Of a stretch of 64,000 bases of DNA, positions 34,047 to 46,623 are shown piece by piece. The stretch covers positions 1 to 64,000 of the forward strand of contig JASWJB010000112.1 in the NCBI GenBank assembly GCA_032433595.1. The letters are read 5' to 3'. A program made the translations under genes and the position numbers. The stretch is from Conoideocrella luteorostrata (lineage: Eukaryota; Ascomycota; Sordariomycetes; Hypocreales; Clavicipitaceae). The notes beneath the pieces were generated by a model. That model worked only from the letters and a program-made list of their open reading frames with translations, made no database searches and was not told the DNA's origin. Position 1 is the stretch's first letter, and each line of letters opens with the position of its first letter.

Positions 34047-36154
34047 GTGTAAGTGAAGGTGTGTCAATGTAAACTTTGATCTAGGTTGCGATATCGATGA
34101 TTGGATGTAAACAAAAATGCTAGCATGTATAGAGGTAGTATATGATCACGCTCTAGCCTGTTCCACGAAATAAACGTAGCAGTGCAAATATGTCGCCAAT
34201 AGAAGATGCCGTTTTAATATGCAATGGAACTGTATGATCCAGCAGCCTGCAGTATCCAGAGCCAAACAAGGATCCGGCAGGGAATCGGCTCAAAAATGCT
34301 CAGTTGACAATAGACGGATTAGGAGAAGTTATCTCCCAAAAAAAAAAGTCTAGACGCCGGTTAGGACGGAACCAGAATAAGTCGTATCAAGGAGCTCCTC
34401 GTTTGTCGTCGGTCGTACCCAAGCGCCGCGCCACCCCGGAAGTGTACGAACGAAACAAATCAGAACAGTTGGCAAGAAGTCTGACCAGGGTGATCCTGGA
34501 TTGATCTAATTTAGACGAGAACAGAGGATGCAAAAGAATAAGGAAACAAAGACAAACGGAACTGGTAGGGAGAAAAGGGCGCCGTTGGTAAGGCGTCGTT
34601 GGTGCGAGCCGAAAGTATACTACGATCGGAGACAAATTTGGATGGGTCAGGTCGTAGTCAGACGGGGCTTTGACTCGAATCAGCGAGTGCCGTTGTCTGT
34701 GTCCGTGTTACAGTTACGTTTTGTGCGGAACGGCTCTGGTGTATAGTAGGCACCTATTAAGACAGCCGGACAGCGAGAGGGGGGACCGTTGTGCTGTTCT
34801 GTATTTAGGATGGGAGGGGAGGAAGTGATAAGAGGAGGGCCAGAGGAAGAGAGAGATAGGGCCGGGGTTAAGGGAGGCACCGCAGGATACGGGTAAATTT
34901 CATGACAGTGTAAGCCACAGGGATGAGTGTCTTGAGATGCCGAGATGGCTGCACGGGGCAAGAATCCGGGGTCATGAGTGGAGAGGAAAAATAAGGTAAG
35001 TACTCCGTAGAGTAGTCACGGTATTGTAACTAGTTATTGTACAACAGTTGGCGGCGTATTGTATTCCGTTAGGGGCGGTCGATTCCAGCTTCGAGGGAGG
35101 AGGGCGACAGAGGGGCGTGTGCGGCTGTGGCGCAATGGCGCACCTCGATCAGGGAGCTTGGACGAGCAGAAATGGGCATTTGAGCGTGTGACGTCTGGCG
35201 TCTCCATCGTGTCTGATTCGTGTCATGGGGTCTGATGTGATGCTGCGTAGCCAGTCAGCCCGCCAGTCAAGCAAGCCAAGGCTCACAGTTTGGGGTCTAC
35301 AGGGAAACTAGCCAACTAGCCTGGTGGTTAGTTTGTTCGGAGAGGCGGCGAGGGGAAACACGGAGAAACCTACTGCAACACGACTGCAGGTCATAACTAA
35401 GTGACTACTTCGTTCTTGAAGAGATGCCAAGAGTGTGAGCCGGACAGTTATCGTGACTCCCAGTGCGCTCGTTTCGAACATCGGAATGAGACTGAGACCG
35501 ACCGTGAATCTGCACAGCACTCCGTGATCCGGACAAAACGGGCAGGCCGCAATCTGTAGAGTTGCGTCTACCGCTTTGCTGCAACCACATGAACTACAAC
35601 ATGGTCGCGACTGTAATCTTGGCAGTGTAAATCCATCAAGCAAAACATGCCGCCTCATTACACAAAATGCACAGTTAGATCGCGTGACGATAAACCCCGT
35701 TTGCCCCGTAACCTTTCTGCTGTTTTGATGTCCGTGTCGTCCTCCCACCGCCTGTGCTTTGCCTGCCGTGGAACATCAGGGAGCACGAACCTTGACGAGG
35801 CACCTACTGGACGAAGAGCCTCTTATGCCGTACGAGTGTCTCGTACAGTAATTGCAAGTGCACCGTCCAGAGTCGCATTCGAGGGATCGACCCCGGCGGA
35901 CAATTCCCAAGTCACGCGGACTAAGTACGCCTCTCTTGTCCAAGGGCTCATCGTCAGCCAAGAAAGATGACTTAGTTACTAGTACAGCCCGGGTCGCCCG
36001 GGAGAGGGCACGAACAAAGCAATCGAACGTGGCGCAATACAGTGTGGCATCATTTTGCTCCCGCCGTTTTGCGCACACATTTGCCTTCACGGAGCAGTCC
36101 TTGGACCTTGACTCGCAGTTGCAGCTGCCCAATTTGTTACTCCTCGCCTCGTGA

Positions 36155-36187
36155 CCCAGTTGTCCCAGCTGTCCCAGCTGTCCCAGC
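36155..36187. repeat. Tandem TCCCAGCTG repeat
   Basis: About three and a half copies of a 10-base CCCAGCTGTC-like unit, each carrying a CAGCTG palindrome except the first (CAGTTG). Confidence 0.8.
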
Positions 36188-36363
36188 ACACTTATATAGC
36201 CAAAACAGACGTGCGGGCCAAAGCCAAGGGCAGCAGCGAAAGCTGAAACAGCAAGAGCCACCAAACGCCTTCAGGCACAAGTCCTGGTTGTCTCTATCGA
36301 AATTTAATTTTGACGATAAAGGGGTTGAAGGGGGATTTGAGAATCCGAGAATTTGATGTTTCT

Positions 36364-36384
36364 GTTTTGCGTTTTGCGTTTTGC
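36364..36384. repeat. (GTTTTGC)3 tandem repeat
   Basis: Three perfect copies of a 7-base unit in the gene desert. Confidence 0.85.
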
Positions 36385-36729
36385 TTCTTCTCTTTTTTTT
36401 GCTTTTTCGCTTTTGTTGGCGGATAAAAATATCAGCATTCACTTGCATCGACAGCCTTGTCCTTGACTAGGCCACCACCTGCGGATGCAATGACGCCTAC
36501 GCGCACAGTCAAAATAGTAGTGATCGGCATGCCATCCGCGATCGATGGCTCCCAAGCACGTGCAGGACACAGTTAAACAGCCCGCTGGGACCCAGCGCGA
36601 CCGCAACTGTGTCGATCGCTGCTTGACTTGATGGGTCCGGAGCCAGAGTCTTCTCGCCCGTCCTGTACGGAGTATTGTAAGGCTAACTACTCCGTACTTG
36701 GCTACCTACTCCGCACCTATCCTGCCAAT

Positions 36730-36747
36730 GTACGGAGTACGGAGTAC
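36730..36747. repeat. Two overlapping TACGGAGTA words
   Basis: Tandem of the dispersed word, within a cluster of four copies between 36660 and 36750. Confidence 0.9.
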
Positions 36748-38228
36748 GTACCCACAAACAACCCAGTCAGTGGACCACTCGCCGACGTGGTCGTACTGCA
36801 GACCAAGCATTTCAACGCGCCTTGCACAAACAGACGTAATATGTAATGCATGTTGAAGTAGTTAGTTATTCTTCGCCGCCAAAAGCCACAACAGGGAGTA
36901 GGGTGGAATGTGCTTCATCATTTTAAGATGATTCTGGCGGCTGCATCTCCACATCCAGACACGGTGCTTCTACTGTTGCCTGGTTAGTTGTAGGCCGCCA
37001 GTTTGCGAATACAGCACATATATAAGGAGTACGGTTGTCACTATAGGCAGACAAACAAGGTTAATTGATTAGGTAGTACGGAGTGCACAAACGCAGCAGG
37101 ATTAGCTGCCCAAATGCGGAGTGTGCAGATAGCGGGTTGCACGAACCATTTGCTGTGTAGGTGATATCGATATCGAGACGAGACTGAATCCAGACAGATA
37201 TGGCCAGTGTCAGCGACGACAGTTGCTCATTGGAGCAAATCCAACTTCGCCGTCTTGTTTTTTCTGCGGGTTGTAGAATATCCCCCCCGGCGAAACACAG
37301 TTGCCGCATTTCCCGCCAACTTGTTCTGTTGGAATCGTCATCATCGCCGCCGTCATCGCCATCGGGATGGGACGTCCGCATCTCGACGCCATAGGCTGGG
37401 AAACTAGGGTTGAGTCACCGCTCGCCTTGCCCCGATTCATGGGCCAAGGGTTAAATTGTCGGTCAACTGCTTGTTCAGCAAGGATGATAACGAGGGGTTC
37501 GTGACCGATGGCGGGTCGGCGAAGAGGTGTAAGTGAGTGACGTGAGTGACGTTACTGCTCAGACGGCTGAAGCCCCAAATCCAGCTAGGTAGCTGTTGGC
37601 CATGGGTAATTCAACAAGCCGCCAGCAGCTCAGTACACGGTCGGTGGTGTAACTCGAGCCACTTTACGCGATCTCTTTACTTTCATGCCTTTTGATCGCT
37701 GCTCTTGATTCGCTGGCGCGAGTCTCATGAGCCCGCTGGGGTAATGGCCACGAAAGTTTGGCCGCCCAGTCGGTCGCGTGTTAACTTAGTCGGCAGACTG
37801 ATGCACAAAGTGACGATGCAACCCTTGGTCCGGTCCACTACGATTCTAGAACCACCGGCAACGCAGTACTAGCTAACTAGCAGTTGCCCTTGTTTTGAGT
37901 GGTTAAACAAACAAAGCCAATGTGAGAATGAGCTTGTGCGCCACCTAATGCACCCTCCCTCCATGCAGGAACTCCGAACAGGCGCCATTCGGCCGACTGC
38001 TCAGCCCTCACCAGGCCTTCGGTGTTTTCCTTGATGCGGCCTATGCAGGAGCAAGAGAGCCGCCGCCTAGACCCCTCAAGCAGCCGACAATTAAACCTGC
38101 CTCGGTTCTGGGAAGAGTCCTGGCAACCCCCTTCAATGCCGGAAAGTCCCCGTTGGCTGCAATCAGTGTCACCGCTGTAGGATTCCATGACAAATACTCC
38201 GTAACTGCGGCATAAACCCATAGGATGT

Positions 38229-38242
38229 ACGGAGTACTCCGT
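38229..38242. repeat. Palindrome of the TACGGAGTA family
   Basis: ACGGAGTACTCCGT, a perfect 14-bp palindrome. Another copy of the word lies about 35 bases to the left. Confidence 0.9.
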
Positions 38243-38965
38243 TCAGCAACGCGCCTTGCATGGATGGATGCACGGATGGATACGGCATATAAACAGCATC
38301 GAAATAAGTCAGCAGCTTGTTGTTCAGCAGGGGTTATTTGCCTGCCTTGACCATCGGTCCGAGAACATTTTTAGCAGCCACGCGGTCATGCGAAAGCTGA
38401 AATGAAATGAAATTAAAGCCGTAGCAGCCTGATCAGTGAGCCTGCCCAACCCCCAGTACAAGATGAGTGTCGCACCAAAAAGAGCTTGACGACAACCAAC
38501 CCTTTTCTCCTACTTTCCTATGTGCGCGCGGCAAGGTAGAATGACAATCTGTTCTTTCTATAGTTACTAGGCAACGATCTGTTACGGGCGCTAATAAAAT
38601 TCTTCCCCCAAGCCTTTGACTCTTTCTCGTCAGGAGAATTTGTGTTTCACTCAAGTGATCCGGCGAAGAGGTCAGACACCACGAATGTCCTTGAACTTGA
38701 TTCAGAAAAAAAGTTTAATTTGAATGTCGCTGCTGGAAAATCCGTTGCCAGGTTGCTCTCTACCTCTAATTCTACCCCCTGATGCAGTCCCAGGGCGACC
38801 AAGACCTCTCTCATAAGACACTCACCTGCTCTCCCTGCAGATCGTGAGCCGCGCCTGCATGTCCCTGAACAAAGAAAAAAAAACAAAGAGACAAGCAGGG
38901 ACATGATCTCCAACATAAGGAATACATAATATAACAGTACACAGTTAATTATTTTATATCACTTG

Positions 38966-38972
38966 TATAAAA
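38966..38972 (+). promoter_or_regulatory. TATA-like box upstream of the decayed hydrophobin
   Basis: TATAAAA 75 bases upstream of the ATG at 39041, where a living gene would have it. The surrounding sequence is A-rich, so chance is possible. Confidence 0.35.
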
Positions 38973-39040
38973 AAAATGAAAGAAAAAAATTCACCCCAAC
39001 TTGACACCTGAATCTCTATTCCAGTCACCATGCTCGCACA

Positions 39041-39160
39041 ATGAAAGCATTTCCTCTCGTCGCCTCTGTCGCTAGCGCGATGGCCTCTTACGTCTGCCCG
39101 CCTTCCTACTGAACGGCAATGCGCTGTGTTACTCGACCAGTGTCATTAGCATTGAACATT
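39041..39160 (+). pseudogene. Decayed class II hydrophobin fragment (exon 1 only)
   Basis: An ATG opens a clean signal peptide and first cysteine (MKAFPLVASVASAMASYVCP), then meets a TGA at 39110-39112. Shifting frame just before that stop gives FLLNGNALCYSTSVISIEHC, which lines up with the class II hydrophobin segment from the first to the fourth cysteine. The second Cys is present, the third is Tyr (one base away from Cys), and the fourth is present. Similarity ends right after the fourth cysteine, where the intact hydrophobin at 12.5 kb has its intron, and A/T-rich simple sequence follows (39165-39208). No second exon is visible nearby. The lesions are a frameshift, a lost disulfide cysteine and a missing 3' half. 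The signal-peptide-like start makes chance unlikely. Identity as a hydrophobin is inferred from this short match. Confidence 0.55.
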
Positions 39161-39164
39161 GCCT

Positions 39165-39208
39165 TTTTTAAAAAAAAATAAAAAATAAAATAAAAAATAA
39201 AAAAAATC
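39165..39208. repeat. A/T-rich simple sequence
   Basis: T run followed by A runs broken by single T residues, immediately after the hydrophobin fragment. Confidence 0.8.
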
Positions 39209-42200
39209 GAAAAATCTCTTCTGGTCAAGCTTCATGGACGGCGAGCACGCTAACAGTCGCAGGGGATTAGGCAGTCGGACGACTATGAATGGAGACCTGG
39301 CTAGCATCTACGGAGAAACGGGCAAAGAGGCACGACGCCGTGGTATTCCCGTTGCAGGATTGGGGGCTGTCTGCGAGCTTGCGATTGGCGCATAGATTTG
39401 GGTTGGATTGTTATGGTAACATTCTTGTACAAAACGGGTTTATACGGCACGGCTTTTTCTTCTCCTAGGGAATGGGATGGGATATTGGGTCGATATTGTA
39501 ATACTGTATGATGATTCGCACAATTTGTTGATAGCTGGGCAAGAAAAGCTCTGGTGCGTTGTATTGCCGTGTAACTGAACATTGGAGATTGGATGGTAAG
39601 TACGAAATACTGTCATGCTGGATCCTCGGAATATGAAGTTCGCCGAGATTGGGCCAAGGTTCATATTGCCTGGCTTTTCACGTCCAATGTACATTTGCGA
39701 TACTTCAGCTTTGACGCCATGTCCTTGCGTGTTGTCTTCACGGTTACTTTAGCGCAATTGTATTGTTGGTCTCGATCCTCACAGCAGGTCCTCATCGGCT
39801 GTGGGCCATCCGCCTGAGATGCTACGAGAGCCTCTCATATGTCCATCGCTACCTTATACACATCAACATAATAATACTACTATACATCAGCCGAATCAAG
39901 CCGCTCCATCCCAATTTGCCAACACAAACACCACCATCGTCATCGTCGCCATCAGCGCCCCCTACAGTCCATCAGCCTCGTCACACAGCCAGCCCTGCCA
40001 TTTCGCCACGACACCCAACAGCCAAACCCGCATCAAACACTCAAAAATCCACCACCAATACACGCAGCAGACCCCGTCTGAATCGCCTCTTATGTCACCG
40101 TCCAGCCCTACGCCCAATCGCATGGCATCTCATCACCCGGAATACACCTGCGGCAACAACCCATATCAAGAAATCTCCGAATCATCGCGGCCATGTCTGG
40201 CGTACATCCCATGGGATCACTTGACGTGGCGTCTCGGAGGGGGGCGTGTATCACGAAAAAAAAAATTAAAGGCAGACGAGGCCGAAAGAGAATAAGAGAG
40301 AGAGACCCTTGCACGGATCGGCGCCGTCAGGTGCGCATTGCATCTGGCGCGAGTGAGATTTCGGCATTTCATTGTGAGGGGTTCACGACGGGGACCCATG
40401 GCTGAAAGTGGCTGGCGTACTAACCAGCTCACCTACTACCCCGCAAAATGACGATGTTGGCAAAATCCGGGGTACACATCCACAGAGAATCCACGCGGGC
40501 GTAAATGATGACGGCGCTCTTCGGCGCTTTGTGCGGCTGAATCGCAAGGTTAGCCCTGCTGAAATTGGGTAAGCTTATACGGCGATTGTGCCTTTGTCTG
40601 CGTTAGGTCCGTTCATGCCCGAGCGAATTGGTCTGAACCGCCGACTGAGGTTTGGGCATGTTGAGTGCATGGGGCAATGTTCGCGTTGCTACAATTGTTC
40701 TCCGTAGACATGACTCCGAAGCATGGAGTCGAGTTAATCGTATACATACGGCCCGTGCGGTACATTCGACATGCAGTGACGTGGGCTGGATTTACAGCTA
40801 CACTGGAGACCTTCCTCGTCCGATATCCGTATTACGAGACACCGGTAGGTTATTTGCACGCCTTGACTCATGATCAATCTTGCAGCAGTTGCCTTTTGTG
40901 CTTATGAAGTGAAACAGACACGTTGTGTGTGTAACATCCCGCTGCTGTGGTGGAGAGAGATCGCCGGATGGTTACATATAACCGATAAAGTCGTATGCGG
41001 TTGCATGGACGAGCAAGGTATGAAGATAATGAACAGGACAGCATTGGATACTCTCGCTTAGGTTGTGTAAATGGATTCTAGACTCAACCGGGAGGTTCCT
41101 TAAACATGGTTGTGAAACCGCATGATGAGCCACCATAATAATAACTTTATGCAATATGTAGGCATCCTCAAATGCGAGACGTAAAAACTATAGCATAAAC
41201 AACGACACCAGCATAACCACCTACATTTGTTGGCACTCACGTCAATCTGCTCGCTAAATACACTTGATTGCACACATATTTCTGCTCTCGGAATGGCACG
41301 CCCGGTGGCACGTTCAACCGATAGGATACACTGCCAACACAACCACAGTAAATACACTGGCTATTGGAGCACTCATTACCTTTCCCTGCAATGTCCCACG
41401 GAGCCCAGTCTATTATGCGCCTTGATTCGAAACAATTATTCATCGACATATGGCAGCAACAGACAAGCACGGCTCGCGAACAGCAGATGGTTTAACCACA
41501 ATTATACTTCTAGCCAAATCCTTAGTGGCTCGAATATTCCAGCAGCCCTCGTACAAATCATCTCTATTCAACCCAGTATTTCCATGCACCAACTCCAGCG
41601 GGCTTTAACAGAAACACACAGCGTCTCCCATGATAAGGACCAGGCTCGGCGAGAAACCCCTGCGAGGTAATTTTACATAATCCACGCTCAGCCAGATGCC
41701 ACAATGTTGTGTGTAATTCCATCGCTGCGAACGACCTGCTATTTGATATTCTTCCTTGACTAACTATGTATCAAATGTGGTTAGTTTACTCCCACCTCCC
41801 CAACGCTGAATGGTGCAAAGCTCCAGCAATGTTGTCATCTTGATAGCCCATCACCACCGGTCCATGCTGTCCAGATCCTCCCGGCGGGAAAGGGGAAGTC
41901 ACCAGCGAACTTCATCGAAACTACAGGTCTTAGCGCCCATCTTTATATCGTCCAGTTGGCCTCAGGTCGTGAATATAAGCAGTTGGCAAAATTGTGAGCA
42001 GTACGGACGTTACTCCGTAGTCAGTTGTGGTCTCGCGGGCATGTCTTGATTGACCAGGATTAGGTACTGGTCAGGCGCCTGCAGAATGCCCCCCTACAAA
42101 GTATAATCTCGTATTAAACAAGCTGTTTGGTCCCATTTTATTATCTACAACGTCCCACTGAGCTGACAAACTCACAATACAAGCAAGCACCTCCGAGTCA

Positions 42201-43283
42201 CGCCGTACTGCGGGCAGCTCTGCTTTATGGCATGGTCCATGAGACTACGACATCTAACAGGGCTCAGCCTCGTTTCGTAGACTATGAAATACAGTCGGGG
42301 ACATTTCATAACCACATTATCGTTCACATACACACCTTCACTTCCGTCACATCAATAGACACAAACTCCATACCACTGCACAGCTGCCTGCCGTATAATT
42401 GCTCATTTCAAAAGCAGCGAGTACTCTATAACTTACAGGACAAAAAAATATACTCCGTCACGTCCGCTGCGAGCTTCAGCTCGGACGCTCCTCTAAATAA
42501 ATATCGTACAATAAGGGCAACATTCGCATCGTTGGCCCATACACGTCATTCATCTTCCAGATGGTCTCTCCTGCTTCCCCCCGCGAGTGGAGTATAAAAC
42601 CGAAAACAAATAAAAGCAAAAGCTTCATATATGCCAATCTGACTCTTTGCTCTGGTCAGTACATGTTCGTCGGAGTGTAGCTTAGGAAAACGCCAATTTT
42701 CGCTTCTAAAAAGTGTCAAACGCCGTTTGCCCAGGAAACCCAAGAGACAAGGCCAGGTGACAAGATTATAATGGGGATATAATGGGAAGAAAAGAACTTT
42801 CGTGAGAAAAATTTGCCTCGTTCACACCAATATTATTGCGCGCCGATATACACCATGGCGGCAAGTCTGCCTCCTTTGTAAAATGCCCCTGTTCCCTGTT
42901 TATCTGTTCATCTTCCCTGTGCCTAAACGCCTAGCCGTGCTACAAACAAAAAAAAAAAAAAAAGGAAAAAGAAGGGGGAAAAAAAGGAGAGCTAGATATG
43001 CGGGCAGATTCTTATACGCCAAAGTTCTTCTTGAAAAGGGAGAGGGTACTAAGTGAATACAAAAAATAGTAGAGTGGAAATGAGTCTATCGGTTGCGTAT
43101 CATCGTCTTGAGAGGGGTTAAAGTTGTCGTAAACGGTCATCGTACATTGCTGTTCATTTTTTTGGTGCTGCTGGCTCTGATGGAGTCATTTCCCAAATCT
43201 CAAGACTGCAATTTAGAGAACTGAGTAAGGTCGGGAGCACAGCTGCTGTCCGCTGGGGAGGATATTGGCACAGATTGCGTTTC

Positions 43284-44327
43284 CTAAATCATCTGTGCTG
43301 TTGGCGCACCCAGTGTGTGTTGTCCAAGACTCTGTCGCAAAGCATCTTGCAGTTCGGCTATCTGTGCCATCATGGCGAGTGAGTGTTGCGACTGTTGATT
43401 CATCTCGACTTTCAGCTTCTCGTTTTCCTCCCGTACTCGCTTGATTTCGTCTCGAAGCTCAGACAAGTCATCGTCTTGTGTGCTAGCTCTGCGCTTCCGC
43501 TTCGTTCCGGACTTTTCACTTTCATTGTCATCGGGAGATGCCATTGATTCCGCGGGAGGTGTTGCTGTTCCATCGGGATGGGTGTGGACTCGGCGAAGAT
43601 GTTCATTGAGATTCTCCTGTCGCGAAAAACCCTTGCCTGTGTGCCGTTTACAGTTTGGATGGGGACACTTGACAGTATGCTTCGGGCCACCATGCTTGCC
43701 ATGTACTTCGCGCTCATGTCTTAGCAGGCCACCAGAGTAAGTAAAGCCAGGAAGGTTCTCGCATCCGTCCGCCGGACATCGATACGGTCGCTCATGCTTA
43801 TCCATGTGTTTACTATACTTTGTCAGCGATTTGCCTTGCTGAGAGCTATTTTATGCCAAGACTGGGTCAACTTACTTCCATTCGCACTTTCGCGAAAAGC
43901 TACGGAGTTCCTCCCTACAGCCATCTAACGGACAGTGAAACTTGCCGTCTGCTTGCTTCGTGACATCTCGATCAGGCTTGGGGATCGGCTTTATGCGCGA
44001 CGAAAGGGGCGATCCAACACCGGGGGATGGATCTTTGCTCTCTGATACGCTCTCGGGTATTGACGGCGCATCCAGGGAAACTGGAATTGGAGACGAAAAG
44101 CTCGTTGCGCCAAGATCTAACCGCTCAGCATCTTGCACGTCAGTCCCGTCATCACCCATCATCCCCCGATCATCCCCCAGGAGCGACGCATCCGCGGTAT
44201 AATGACTGAGGTGCTCTGCGACTTCGGAGTCTGTGAACCGTTGGTCGGCACCATGGTCGTGCTCATCGCCTATCGGGGGGTAGGTTCCCTCATGTATGAA
44301 GGACCTGGGTTCATATGCGACACTCAT
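43284..44327 (-). CDS. C2H2 zinc-finger protein (probable transcription factor) with C-terminal coiled coil
   Basis: Two exons (44327-43876 and 43812-43284) give 326 residues from the first in-frame ATG. Three zinc fingers are visible. Finger 1 is C132-x4-C137-x15-H153-x3-H157, interrupted by the intron between its Cys and His pairs. Finger 2 is C163-x4-C168-x14-H183-x4-H188. Finger 3 starts KCPHPNCKRHTGKGFSRQEN and ends EHLRRVH. A basic KRKRR patch and a coiled coil (LSELRDEIKRVREENEKLKV) follow, suggesting nuclear location and dimerisation. The N-terminal 120 residues are acidic and Ser/Pro-rich. The frame stays open upstream to 44870 with protein-like sequence (RRESHDLLELGPGNYYQTPV) but no ATG, so a further 5' exon probably exists and the true N-terminus is likely longer. 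The target genes are unknown. Confidence 0.83.
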
Positions 44328-46623
44328 CACTGCAGCTCCTCGGTATGTTGAAGGCGATGTCGCTCTGGGATGACGCGACGATGGCTTTTGCGGCAAGGGA
44401 GGCGGAAGAACACGACCTCGCTGGCCAGGAAGGAAAGGCGCCGGTCGCGCAAGGCGACGAAGAGTGTTGTCGTCAGTTCGGATGCGCGGTGTTGTTGGTG
44501 AAGGTGTGGTCACCGGGGTCTGGTAATAATTCCCAGGACCCAACTCAAGCAGGTCGTGTGATTCTCGACGCAGTGAGTAGGTAACGTTGGTCTGGGTCTG
44601 GGTCTGGGTCTGGGGTAATTTGCTGGCCTGAAAAATATGGTATGAAGGCGTCAACCCGTCAGCATCCGCCTGAGCGGAAATCCAGAGTTCCGCCAGCTTG
44701 AGTTTGTCAAGGGGGGTGGTCACGTGAGGAATCCAGGTGGGTCTCTTTGACCTTAATAATAGAATTTGGCAGTGTGGCGTGTATCTTGCGTGTTCGCGTC
44801 GAATAGTGGCGTTGTGGCGTGTACTGTGAATAGCTGCCTTGGAGGAATTGTCGCCGACGTTATGTTCCAACGTTATCCTGTTCTGGCGATGCTCGTTTCT
44901 CCTCCCTCGAGTCTAGTTTCCCTCTCGAGGAAGGAGGAAGTCAGCCAATTTATCAGCACCGGTTCAGTTAGGCAGCCGCGCGAGGCCGTATGACTACTCC
45001 TGTTCCTTGACTTCACGTTCCCGCTCGTTCCGTTCACGATTACGGAACCTCTGACTCATTGGTGGAAGGGGAAGGCTGAGCTGGATCTGGACGCGTACCA
45101 GGGGGCGAGGCTGCGTGGCTATGTGTTAGCTCCTTAAGATCCATCGTGGCCTCTGGTCCATTCATTAACTCCGTCAGGGTTTCTCTGCACTAGTCTGCCA
45201 GCTTAGCCAACAAGCGAGCCGTTCATAGTGGCATGAAGTGGCAAGGGCATCTAGGCAACGCACGACTGTGAGACTCTTCGTGAATGAGGCAGCCCGTCAA
45301 CGCTAGGCAAAGCGTAAGGCAGTGATAGTGAGCTGCCGTAGTCCATAAGATGACAACTGTCCGTCGTAGTGGACCAACCACGATCATGGTGAGCTGTAGC
45401 TTTGATGAGGCTTCAGATGGGCCGGGTGAAGCTTTGGCTGACCTCGTTACGGAGTACGTTGCGGACGTGTCTTCTGCAACGATTGCTCGCGTGATATCCT
45501 CGACGTCTGATTGTGGCCTGATCTCAAATCATCTGTCTTATTAGTCATGGTTATCAAAGCAGTTAGGGTGCTCAGCCCTACTAACACTCGCTGCCTAGCT
45601 TGTTGGTGCCTTGAAGTTTTCGCAATGTATCATGTACTTCTCGTTTTCGTCACGTTCGCCGCACGTGGTCATATGAAGCTCTCCCTTCGTGGTGAGCTGA
45701 GCTTTGTCCTAGACTTCCGAGATGTGACGCCTTGTTGGCGCGGATGTTAGTATCATCGGAGACTATTCGATGATCACTTCATTGCTTCACATGGCTACAA
45801 TAAAGTACAGCCCCAAATACCAAGTTCGTCGCCGATAAGGCGAGGATAGATGCGCCTGTCAGGCACCACAGAAGGCAGCAAGAGGGTCTTCATACCAATC
45901 AAACCTTGGTGCAACTTGGATAGCCCCGGGCTACATCCCTGCCGTATCATGCATTTGAAACACTCTGCTCATTGTATGTAGCGTGCTAGGCAGTGACCGG
46001 GCTGCAGACGGTCGATACGACATCAATGATGGATTTTGCACTCATGGGTCGGGCACGCAAGTTATTCAGCTACGATAACAACATCTTAGATTTTCTTAAC
46101 CTATCATTCATCAGAAACCAATTATCCGTGTCCAGGAGTTTTTGGTACTACCAATAGTTACCCGGGCAGTGTCCCCGCTGCCTGACAGAGCTATCCGGCA
46201 CCGGCCGCACCAGCACAAAGAACGCGATAGTCAGAATCCCCGTCATAGTTACCAGAGTGCTTAATGGAGTTTACGTATATTTGGTACTGAAATGAAATAT
46301 TAGAGATACATCTTCATAATGATTTGCTATTCTTTACATGTTTTTACTCGGCTGTCGCATGTAAGCTCGGCTTAAGTATGTGAAGGACCCACCAAAGCGC
46401 CATAATTGGCAACTTATTGGAAATCTACTCCGTAGAAAACCGTCAGATTAACAGACTTATCGTGGCTTGCTGTAAAACTTTTCTTCTCAACCATCTGGTC
46501 CAAGCCATCATAAAAAAATTTTCCTAGCACTTAGCAGGCTGGCACGTCGCCGGCATCTTCACTTTGCGTCGCCGGTGTGCTGCGCGTTGCTCCAGCACAA
46601 TTGCCTGACATTGACATTTCGAT
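44328..46623. other. Intergenic region; left part may be upstream coding sequence of the zinc-finger gene
   Basis: 44328-44650 continues the zinc-finger reading frame and may be coding after splicing (see that gene). A hexanucleotide GGTCTG repeat lies at 44589-44614 in this part. The rest, to 46623, is spacer between divergent genes and holds TACGGAGTA-type words near 45449 and 46428. No other gene is supported. Confidence 0.45.
44589..44614. repeat. (GGTCTG)4 tandem repeat
   Basis: Four perfect hexamers; on the minus strand they read as a Gln-Thr repeat in the open frame upstream of the zinc-finger ATG. Confidence 0.85.

Larger units (their letters stand above)
33791..43283. other. Gene desert of about 9.5 kb
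   Basis: Except for the gtaA promoter at the left end and a decayed hydrophobin fragment at 39041, I can support no gene here. Open frames reach 160 codons but overlap in opposite strands and show no domain. The stretch holds at least nine TACGGAGTA-type words (near 34999, 36666, 36700, 36731, 36740, 38195, 38228, 42013, and near-matches), several short tandem repeats and an A/T-rich segment at 39165-39208. I see no transposase, reverse transcriptase or long terminal repeat. Base composition is not strongly AT-biased, so heavy repeat-induced point mutation is not obvious by eye. Confidence 0.5.

Noticed and set aside
35776..36264. 162-codon minus-strand frame with a Gly-Gln-Leu repeat
   Set aside because: The repeat is just the TCCCAGCTG tandem DNA repeat translated; the rest lacks protein-like features.
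39801..40295. 164-codon Ser/Pro/Thr/His-rich frame after the decayed hydrophobin
   Set aside because: Low-complexity ACC/CAC-rich DNA gives similar open frames in two registers (also 39763-40224); no domain or promoter support.
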